Positions 62,001 through 64,000 of a stretch of 64,000 nt of DNA are shown in pieces. Both the position numbers and the translations under genes were made by a program. The stretch is from contig NC_049983.1 in NCBI RefSeq assembly GCF_000003815.2, positions 22,593,552-22,657,551 of the forward strand, in the 5' to 3' direction. The notes beneath the pieces were generated by a model, which searched no databases, was not told the DNA's origin, and worked only from the letters and a program-made list of their open reading frames with translations. Source of the DNA: Branchiostoma floridae. Its lineage: Eukaryota > Chordata > Leptocardii > Amphioxiformes > Branchiostomatidae. Positions within the stretch are counted from its first letter, which is position 1, and each line of letters starts with the position of its first letter.

Positions 62001-63548
62001 GGTGCGACGGGAGAGGATGCTGTCTGCAGGGTCCGGCAGCTTCAGTCTCAGTGAGGACGACTTTGATGGACACCTCGGCAGGGGCAGGTGAGGAGATAAA
62101 GCTTTCTTTCAACTCTAGTTCACCTTTATATGTGGGGTAACCTGTGGGCGGAGGCGGAGCTCACTGAGGCCAAGCAGGTACGGAGGGAGAGGATGCTGTC
62201 TGCCGGGTCAGGCAGCTTCAGTGTCAGCGAGGGCGACTTCGATGGACACCTGGGCAGGGGCAGGTCAGGGGGATTGAGCTTTCTTTTTAAGACTTTCAAC
62301 TCATTCATTCATTTGTTTGTCCATTTGTTCATTCAGACATTGATTCTAAAAAGGTTTGGTCAGGGCAGGTCAAGGGATTAATTTTAAGGCTTAGCTTTCT
62401 TTTAGCTCATTCCTTTGTTCATTGAATTTCATTCATTTGTTCATTTATTCATTCATTCATTCATTCAATGATTATTTGCTAAAGTGATGTCTGCAAAAAA
62501 AGGTTGGTCGGGACACAAAAATAGGGAAAAATTTGAGAACAAAACTAAGATTTAGTTTTTTGGGGCTCAGTTCTCTGTTAACAATATAAATGAAGCACCT
62601 GTAGGCACAATGTATATGTGGGATATACATTAAGTCTTATCTACACTTGGTGTAAACAAGCCAAATGAATGTGGCCATTACTACACATAAAGTGACATTG
62701 TGTTCCTGTACATAATGGCATGAATTGCTGTAGATTTATACATAATCCCACAAATAGTTCAGAACATACCATAGTCTACTAGTACTAAGGAAAGCTACAA
62801 TGTAGAGTACATTGTATGAATCATTAGTTGTGACGTTTGCCTCTTCTCTATATCCCATTATAATATGTATTTTGTAGCATCATTTCACAATTGATTATTA
62901 CATACAGTCCTTTGATGAGGATTTCACAGCAACAATAGCTCGAAGGCACATTTAAACCACAGCTCAATTGATACCAGCCGGCCCCTACAGCTATTTATCA
63001 TGTTTTAATAATACACTAACACGTCAGCCGGTAATACTGGTCCCTGATTGATGCACCAGCACCCTCCATTCATGCAGCACCTTACTGTTCATAAAACCCT
63101 TCATCACCATAATTCTTATGACAGCAGGCTATTGTTACACATGGCATTTCAAAGGTTTTAACCTGGGGGCATATAAATGTGGCACGTGCCACTGCGTAGT
63201 CAGGGGTGTCTGCCAAACTTGGAGACTTTTTCTAGCAATTTTGGAACTGTTTGAGAAGTTTGCAAAGCCTTAAATTCATCTGGACCTCTAGTTACATGAC
63301 ACACAAACATATACAGTGATAGCTTATGATGTGAAATATTCTTTTGTCATGTTTGAAAAATAGTCTGACATCCCTTTATCTCTAAAACAAGTTGATCTAC
63401 CCCAGAGTCCATTTGAAAAGATTGTTGTAGCTGGAATTCCTAGGAGTGGGCTTCTCTCCATGTCTAAGTGGTTTGTAGACAAAATGTAGCCAACTCCCAA
63501 CTGCTCTCGCCTGTCCAGTCCACTGTCTGTCATGAAGGAAAAGAACAG
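28796..63548 (+). CDS. ANKRD26-like: ANKRD26/POTE-type ankyrin repeat, Ser/Pro-rich and charged-helix protein (3' end outside window)
   Basis: The N-terminus MKKLTRKVSKVLGRSS... followed by YDVREKDMGKVHKAAWTGD matches the ANKRD26/POTE/ANKRD18-36 family, where (Y)xIRDKDLGKIHKAA leads into ankyrin repeats. About six ankyrin repeats are encoded by exons 1-6. Then comes a long low-complexity Ser/Pro/acidic region over some 20 exons, most with symmetrical 1-1 phase. An E/K/R-rich helix follows (exons 54980-55308 and 58112-58881), then a tail rich in Ser (SIDKE, GSGSFSLSEDDFDGHL). Vertebrate ANKRD26 acts at centriolar distal appendages with PIDD1 (established for human protein), whereas the role of this long lancelet relative is unknown. 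The last exon in the window (63519-63548) ends with a donor, so the gene continues. Confidence 0.82.
29047..30923. other. Intron 1
   Basis: AT-rich. No exon, repeat or RNA gene was recognised in it. Confidence 0.5.
30924..31038 (+). CDS. ANKRD26-like exon 2: ankyrin repeat
   Basis: It reads TPLHLACARGNVETVQFLCE, then NNAKLNVCDDDMRSPLMK. This is a canonical ankyrin helix pair, and LNVCD(N/D)xxR(T/S)xLMKAVQ is a family-specific signature. Acceptor TTTTCAG, donor AAG|GTATGA, phase 0 out. Confidence 0.92.
32030..32130 (+). pseudogene. Truncated duplicate of ankyrin exon 3 and its acceptor
   Basis: AAACTGGATGAGGAAACTGA and ATACCCCAG|G(T/C)(G/C)GTGCAG followed by CAGTTTGA match the true exon 3 border at 32270-32330. 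The coding part breaks after about ten codons with an in-frame stop (TTTGAAGAGTTATG region). It lies about 210 bp upstream of the real exon. Confidence 0.6.
32310..32483 (+). CDS. ANKRD26-like exon 3: ankyrin repeats
   Basis: It reads AVQSQFDECTAILLEHEADT, NLVDKDGNTALHLSALIPSL and AEALLNHDARIDTQNK. The AVQxQxxxCxxILLEHxADxN pattern is closely family-typical. Phase 0 to 0. Confidence 0.93.
32781..32875. repeat. Palindromic ETS-like pair and a 34-bp tandem duplicate
   Basis: CACTTCCGGAACGGAAGTG at 32781-32799 is a perfect palindrome of two CGGAAGTG ETS-type sites. It is followed by two copies of GTAAAGGGTCAAAGGTGCTT plus GACAGTCGGTATCG (32808-32875). Confidence 0.6.
33289..33395 (+). CDS. ANKRD26-like exon 4: ankyrin repeat
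   Basis: After a C-rich tract and CAG it reads SGSTPLHLATYQGYDDFCEF, then LLKEGTNIDAQDNKQ. The donor is CAAAG|GTAGGT, phase 2. Confidence 0.92.
33640..34460 (+). repeat. Minisatellite built from truncated copies of ankyrin exon 5
   Basis: Long units (about 90 bp) contain the first 14 codons of the real exon (TPLMLAGMLGHVGLVKLL), then stop (TTGTGTGATAG). Short units of 50 bp carry only CCCCTGATG plus TGTGTGATAGTGTAGTAATG. One long plus two short units form a 190-bp higher-order repeat: the ATGCTGGCC word occurs at 33901, 34091, 34281 and 34471 (the last is the true exon). Older copies start near 33643 and 33760. Every unit keeps a CCTGTAG|GAC acceptor-like border. Confidence 0.88.
34461..34598 (+). 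CDS. ANKRD26-like exon 5: ankyrin repeat
   Basis: It is the only intact member of the array and reads TPLMLAGMLGHVGLVKLLLE, then NNADTNIRDNRGWTAEDCAS and TAGQHA. Acceptor CCCTGTAG, donor CACGC|GTGAGT, phase 2 to 2. Confidence 0.9.
34768..35085 (+). repeat. Probable tRNA-derived SINE-like repeat
   Basis: It has a GATACA microsatellite at the start, a B-box-like AGTTCAATCCC near 34850, and a non-coding body. The segment CGGTTATACTGGCTATATAG also occurs at the left border of the 5-kb element at 46.65 kb, showing it is dispersed. No intact tRNA fold was found. Confidence 0.35.
35552..35712 (+). CDS. ANKRD26-like exon 6: end of ankyrin domain and Ser-rich linker
   Basis: It reads AAHLIVDHSLKTSRGRGATG, RKSHSPSMFNPPSPSNVDPL and GFAIGGPAGDEMD. 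The HLIVDHS helix closes the ankyrin stack. It exits at phase 1, the phase used by most downstream exons. Confidence 0.88.
36159..36384. mobile_element. Small TIR element, same family as 9695-9881
   Basis: The left end GCTTCACCTTTACCCACAGG and right end CCTGTGGATAAAGGTGAAGT are inverted copies. The interior shares ACTTGATAT and ACGGATATAGG words with the copy at 9.7 kb. Confidence 0.65.
36443..36496 (+). CDS. Optional exon 7a (54 nt) of the ankyrin gene
   Basis: Acceptor TTTCCCTCTCACAG, donor AAGG|GTAACG, phase 1-1. It encodes VVMPGTIVDTEDTCSKLK. It belongs to a tandem duplication of about 520 bp whose second copy holds exon 7b. Confidence 0.45.
36969..37016 (+). CDS. Optional exon 7b (48 nt) of the ankyrin gene
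   Basis: Acceptor TTTCCCCACGCAG, donor AAGG|GTAACG, phase 1-1. It encodes VVVPSPIVAKEARTSK, recognisably related to 7a (VV-P--IV--E---SK). Frame and both splice sites are preserved in the two copies. Confidence 0.45.
37639..38274 (+). CDS. ANKRD26-like exon 8: long basic, Ser-rich region
   Basis: After TTTTCATCAG it reads ESPEAEDLRHERRRLSFESD and continues with Lys/Arg-rich stretches (KKGRKKTE, EKKRRRQVR) suggestive of nuclear localisation or microtubule binding. The 3' limit is uncertain. AAAG|GTCAGA at 38274 gives the phase 1 exit needed by the next exon, but the frame stays open to a TGA at 38427-38429, so an alternative C-terminus is possible. Confidence 0.72.
38983..39037 (+). CDS. ANKRD26-like exon 9
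   Basis: A CTCCTTCCACAG acceptor leads to DDDHPYEEVPYRRDSPQS. Phase 1 in, phase 2 out (TCCAG|GTAGGA). Confidence 0.75.
39552..39615 (+). CDS. ANKRD26-like exon 10
   Basis: It reads RSDAEDSWAASEPSAAEPKP then AQ. The DSW(A/G)(A/P)S(E/D) word recurs twice in exon 12 (DSWAASDGD, DSWGPSEPE), indicating internal duplication. Phase 2 to 0. Confidence 0.78.
39640..40002. repeat. Tandem intronic duplication with decoy acceptor at 39820
   Basis: Two units of about 180 bp share CATAACTTTGAGTTAT-like, GTGAAATT(G/A)TTG, GTAGTGCAGTGC and CCATGTTTTCCAGAAGCC. The first CCAG|AAGCC is followed by a quick stop. The second is the real acceptor of the exon at 40003. Confidence 0.7.
40003..40066 (+). CDS. ANKRD26-like exon 11
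   Basis: It reads KPKSVPKLTRYLSRSDESLP. Phase 0 in, phase 1 out (GAAG|GTCAGT). Confidence 0.75.
40501..40661 (+). CDS. ANKRD26-like exon 12
   Basis: It reads ERESGSQRGRGRESRSPRTP, RDGGDSWAASDGDRSPSPAA and DSWGPSEPESIGEK, an RS-rich disordered segment. Phase 1 to 0. Confidence 0.8.
41031..41112 (+). CDS. ANKRD26-like exon 13
   Basis: It reads KPQGKKMNLAKLLKLDKDDK then SQKSDGK. A short Lys/Leu-rich amphipathic stretch (MNLAKLLKL) stands out from the disordered surroundings and may be a binding helix. Phase 0 to 1. Confidence 0.77.
41408..41539 (+). CDS. ANKRD26-like exon 14
   Basis: It reads ELDDDSSSDSPTSPLPKDPP, GSLLSPTAKEPPGIESVKDS then GIST, with an internal (S)(P)xxK(D/E)PPG repeat. 132 nt, phase 1-1, hence skippable. 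Confidence 0.8.
41984..42256 (+). CDS. ANKRD26-like exon 15
   Basis: 273 nt, phase 1-1. It contains QNSPPLSPT(S/T)PKE twice, then SQWDSSPAVSPSPKRG and an acidic SSDSSDSD end. Many SP/TP sites suggest proline-directed phosphorylation. The WDSSP word starts a motif series repeated in exons 17-19. Confidence 0.82.
42275..42685. repeat. Two-copy tandem duplication (about 195 bp) in intron
   Basis: Both copies contain CTGCACCACCAAGCCAAC, TCTGGTCACCC, GATAGAGCTCCAAGAA, AACTTGGTTACA and ATAAGATAAGATCTA. Non-coding. Confidence 0.8.
43152..43322 (+). CDS. ANKRD26-like exon 16
   Basis: It reads DYVKRKSSPRNRVSPLDPPP, KDPGVNSFPSSGVDSGSDST and PVAVATLQDELEEAMAR, 171 nt, phase 1-1. The acceptor CCATCCCATGGAAG is less pyrimidine-rich than its neighbours. 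The frame would run 21 nt past the donor to a stop. Confidence 0.65.
43341..43625. repeat. Two-copy tandem duplication (about 140 bp) in intron
   Basis: Both copies contain GTTTTGTCAAGTGGGGAA, CTCTTT(G/A)TCAG, a GGTTGAGA word and TTCAAGGTGGTGG. The stretch 43626-43934 holds nothing recognised. Confidence 0.7.
43935..44198 (+). CDS. ANKRD26-like exon 17
   Basis: It reads ESPTSPRGPSPIVQGPVKSP, DLEDSVSEWDSSAPPTPTQQ and then a Ser/Arg-rich end. 264 nt, phase 1-1. A second donor AATG|GTAGCA after PTPTQQN would also be phase 1. Confidence 0.78.
44743..44890 (+). CDS. ANKRD26-like exon 18 (3' limit uncertain)
   Basis: After CCCCCCACCCAG it reads DGSPASPRDKLSPRARGSPP, LTPTPRDRQGSDSQWDTTPP and ATPTPRQNAK. 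GC-rich and strongly Pro-biased. No donor compatible with the phase-0 start of the next exon was found, so an intervening exon or another donor is likely. Confidence 0.65.
45462..45533 (+). CDS. ANKRD26-like exon 19
   Basis: It reads DSDDNWDTTPPATPTPRHGN then LQEE. The WDTTPPATPTPR word duplicates the end of exon 18. Phase 0-0, donor GAG|GTAACC. Confidence 0.75.
45935..46046 (+). CDS. ANKRD26-like exon 20
   Basis: It reads DDYEDVIPTGKSKSSPQAKA, then KAPATPDLPEDEEDRKR. Phase 0 in, phase 1 out (AGAG|GTGAGG). Confidence 0.8.
46482..46584 (+). CDS. ANKRD26-like exon 21
   Basis: It reads VLAELGLSDVSEVSSVNFDT, then ENETDQDAPSPLTP. Phase 1 in, phase 2 out (CCAAG|GTATGT). It is followed by the 5.4-kb intron that holds the TIR-bounded element. 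Confidence 0.8.
47359..47382. repeat. Poly-T tract inside the TIR element
   Basis: 24 consecutive T residues. It lies inside the element, so it is not a tail at its end. Confidence 0.9.
47818..47967 (+). CDS. Possible first exon carried by the TIR element
   Basis: An ATG opens MGNAAICAVTMAAAMAAVFR, then CTSWTGRARLHSRSNQ, Ala- and Arg-rich with few acids, like a mitochondrial presequence. A phase 1 donor GGCG|GTAACA follows. The cassette-like exons downstream (48.6-49.7 kb) also use phase 1 donors. This is weak evidence for a gene within the element. Confidence 0.2.
48550..49790 (+). repeat. Four tandem cassette-like units inside the TIR element
   Basis: Units near 48570, 48905, 49210 and 49575 share (C/T)TGTCCGA(C)GACCAGGAG, GATGTTCC, a GTAGGT donor-like site, GACCAGCA and GAAAACCTGAATCC. 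Three of four keep an open frame reading LS(D/G)(D)QERP(T/S)xMF...TG before a phase 1 donor (ACAG or ACCG|GTAGGT). Unit 2 has stops. They look like duplicated exons of a captured gene that is decaying, or like a young lineage-specific gene. Confidence 0.5.
52025..52100 (+). CDS. ANKRD26-like exon 22
   Basis: After TTGTTATTCACAG it reads RNRPSPRSAPKVNQTVSLPE, then MGRAQQ. Phase 2 to 0 (CAG|GTGAGA). Confidence 0.78.
52294..52345 (+). CDS. ANKRD26-like exon 23
   Basis: It reads NAEKKETPRRSESQDES. Phase 0 to 1 (TCAG|GTTAGT). Confidence 0.72.
52732..52836 (+). CDS. ANKRD26-like exon 24: acidic DEVLPP exon, copy 1
   Basis: It reads DSDWDSDEVLPPSDYSAGKA then AVKSPSAPAVMQKRP, 105 nt, phase 1-1. It is the first of three related acidic exons (52732, 53457, 54351). 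Confidence 0.8.
52852..52874. repeat. (GT)n microsatellite
   Basis: About 11 GT dinucleotides immediately after the donor region of exon 24, inside the intron. Confidence 0.9.
53457..53582 (+). CDS. ANKRD26-like exon 25: acidic exon, copy 2
   Basis: It reads PSAQESEQDTSTFGDDEVIR, then PDEEDFTQSVSKTPSLQESG and HR. 126 nt, phase 1-1. FGDDEV(I/L)xP is shared with exon 26. Confidence 0.78.
54155..54345. repeat. Tandem repeat of about 60-70 bp before exon 26
   Basis: Four imperfect copies of GGTGTGCATTTGTTTTGT plus TGTTTACTAA(A/T)GCTAGTA. It gives a T-rich tract just upstream of the acceptor at 54351. Confidence 0.7.
54351..54455 (+). CDS. ANKRD26-like exon 26: acidic exon, copy 3
   Basis: It reads VGDEDSETSSDFGDDEVLPP, then KDDHFYTSPYSSGRP, 105 nt, phase 1-1. 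Upstream, an imperfect 60-70 bp TGGTGTGCATTTGTTTTGTT repeat precedes the acceptor (54155-54340). Confidence 0.8.
54980..55308 (+). CDS. ANKRD26-like exon 27: acidic start, charged E/R helix
   Basis: It opens PLYRGVSQTIEEEDEDQASQ, then passes through SEVTEEESESEWEREKKRER into almost pure Glu/Arg/Gln/Lys. The alternation of acidic and basic residues without hydrophobic heptads suggests a single alpha helix more than a classical coiled coil. Phase 1 to 0 (AAG|GTTAGC). Confidence 0.88.
55309..58111. other. Intron between the two charged-helix exons
   Basis: 2.8 kb without a recognised exon. It contains the short TIR element at 57035-57373. Confidence 0.6.
57035..57373. mobile_element. 339-bp element with CAG(G/T)GCTCGAAAT ends
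   Basis: The left end CAGGGCTCGAAAT and right end ATTTCGAGCACTG are inverted copies with one mismatch. The interior repeats TACCTGCAC words in both orientations. No clear target duplication. The ends match the larger element at 207-1147, so a shared family is likely. Confidence 0.55.
58112..58881 (+). CDS. ANKRD26-like exon 28: 256-residue charged E/K/R helix
   Basis: The frame has no ATG but is open for the whole 770 nt between CTGTTTTACAG and CCAGT|GTAAGT, phase 0 to 2. It opens KRKEEEEARRKEKQRKEEEE and ends LEKLRQLAEKQAEP. Nearly every residue is Glu, Lys, Arg or Gln, with occasional Leu/Ala only near the end. The coding strand is almost entirely purine. It should form a long stable helix joining the disordered region to the C-terminal part. 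Confidence 0.9.
59906..59972 (+). CDS. ANKRD26-like exon 29
   Basis: It completes the split valine and reads HDSPRLQSSSGGLQRSGSID then KE. Acceptor TTATTCAACAG, donor GAG|GTATGT, phase 2 to 0. Confidence 0.8.
60437..60639 (+). CDS. ANKRD26-like exon 30 (parent of the 177-bp array)
   Basis: After CCCCCCGTCAG it reads DVFSSQSSVVEDEIEEDARS, LELRRTRERAEAELAEAKQV and RRERMLSAGSGSFSLSEDDF, then DGHLSRGR. A short acidic/basic helix precedes a phospho-acceptor-like Ser-rich acidic motif. The donor is GGCAG|GTGAGG, phase 2. The 3' part of this exon plus its donor is repeated nine times downstream. Confidence 0.85.
60640..62275 (+). repeat. Tandem array: nine copies of the exon 30 3' end with donor and intron
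   Basis: The RMLSAGSGS codon block recurs at 60569 (parent), 60746, 60923, 61115, 61307, 61484, 61664, 61840, 62017 and 62193, with a period of 176-180 or 192 bp. Each copy contains about 40 codons from AEAELAEAKQVRRERM to HLSRGR, then GTGAGG (GTCAGG in copies 8 and 10), then CTCTAG and the left end of a small TIR element (TTCACCTTTATATGTGGGGT). Differences among copies fall mostly at third codon positions. A phase 2 entry through CTCTAG would hit a stop, so the copies are not obviously splice-ready. Confidence 0.88.
62281..63518. other. Intron after the exon array
   Basis: A CATT-type simple repeat occupies about 62441-62466. No exon or RNA gene recognised in the rest. Confidence 0.55.
63519..63548 (+). 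CDS. Candidate ANKRD26-like exon 31 (30 nt)
   Basis: A good pyrimidine tract and CTGTCCAG acceptor are followed by ten codons (SPLSVMKEKN plus a split R) and AACAG|GTAGGT. Phase 2 to 2 continues correctly from exon 30. The short size keeps confidence moderate. Confidence 0.5.
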
Positions 63549-64000
63549 GTAGGTGGAGGGGGGGGGGGGGGGTCATTTAAACCACCAGGGAGTTGATAGC
63601 AATGAAATAGAGAAACATCTAGTAGTACTCATTGACATGTATCATAGCAAAGAAACTGTAATTGCTACATTTTTTGTACCTCCAGTAAGGTGGTATTTGG
63701 ATCCATTTTTAGCCTCCTGATTTGTTAAGAGTCAAGACATTAAAACCCGTTTCATTTCTTACTGCATTATGAATTAAAATGACTTGAAATATTTCCAGCT
63801 TACCTGGCTGAGTGACAATGATTCCATCATCAATCAGTTCCTGTGTCCATGTGTTCCTTTTCTGATTTGTCAAGACCATAAACCTGTTTCCATTCTCGCT
63901 GCATTATGAATTAAAATCATTTGAAATATTACCAGTTTACCTGACAATGATTCCAGCATTTTATTGCCAGTCACTTATCAGTTTATGCTTTGTATTTTCC
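63549..64000. other. Intron at window end with poly-G tract
   Basis: A run of about 15 G residues at 63558-63572 follows the donor. Two diverged copies of a TTTGTTAAGAGTCAAGACAT / CATTATGAATTAAAAT segment lie at 63715-63800 and 63865-63940. No coding content seen. Confidence 0.6.

Noticed and set aside
60640-62275. Possible CRISPR-like array of regular repeats
   Set aside because: The repeats are long, coding-derived and without unique spacers. The genome is clearly eukaryotic.

Overview
The window looks like intron-rich genomic DNA from a lancelet (Branchiostoma-like amphioxus). The evidence is invertebrate-chordate gene structure (short exons, introns from about 0.2 to 5 kb), a single L1-family adhesion gene, many TACATGTA-type palindromes, abundant small TIR elements, and a 100-N assembly gap. 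The species is inferred from general character; no database search was possible. All exon limits below come from reading GT/AG sites, phase and protein family patterns by eye.

Region 1 (about 1460-17257, + strand) is the 3' half of an L1CAM/NrCAM/neuroglian-type neural cell adhesion gene. It encodes all five fibronectin III domains, the transmembrane segment, and the ankyrin-binding cytoplasmic tail ([15 protein letters not shown]) ending in a PDZ-ligand-like STFV. The Ig domains lie upstream of the window. Two near-identical alternative transmembrane exons sit in tandem. The exon 3' end that carries the ankyrin-binding motif is triplicated in the next intron.

Region 2 (17258-22846) is 3'UTR plus intergenic DNA, ending in four diverged tandem units of about 300-360 bp. 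A fifth fragment of this repeat lies on the far side of the next gene.

Region 3 (22847-26692, + strand) is an intronless 1281-residue receptor-like protein: signal peptide, leucine-rich repeats, one transmembrane helix, and a very long tail. The tail holds fourteen 9-residue repeats, ten of them with YxxP motifs (resembling the substrate domain of p130Cas), then about six units of roughly 100 residues carrying NPMY and SYSE(I/V) motifs. The reading frame ends at an apparent CAA-to-TAA change, and recognisable tail sequence continues out of frame to 27135.

Region 4 (28796 to beyond the window end, + strand) is a gene of at least 30 exons. It has N-terminal ankyrin repeats of the ANKRD26/POTE type, a long serine/proline-rich disordered middle built from repeated exons, and a 250-plus-residue charged E/K/R helix. 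One of its introns contains a 5-kb TIR-bounded element with TA target duplication; that element carries its own tandem cassette-like exons.

A recurring theme is local tandem duplication across exon-intron borders, producing extra splice acceptors, donors or whole phase-compatible exons (16.2, 14.2, 32.1, 33.6-34.5, 36.4-37.0, 39.8 and 60.6-62.3 kb).
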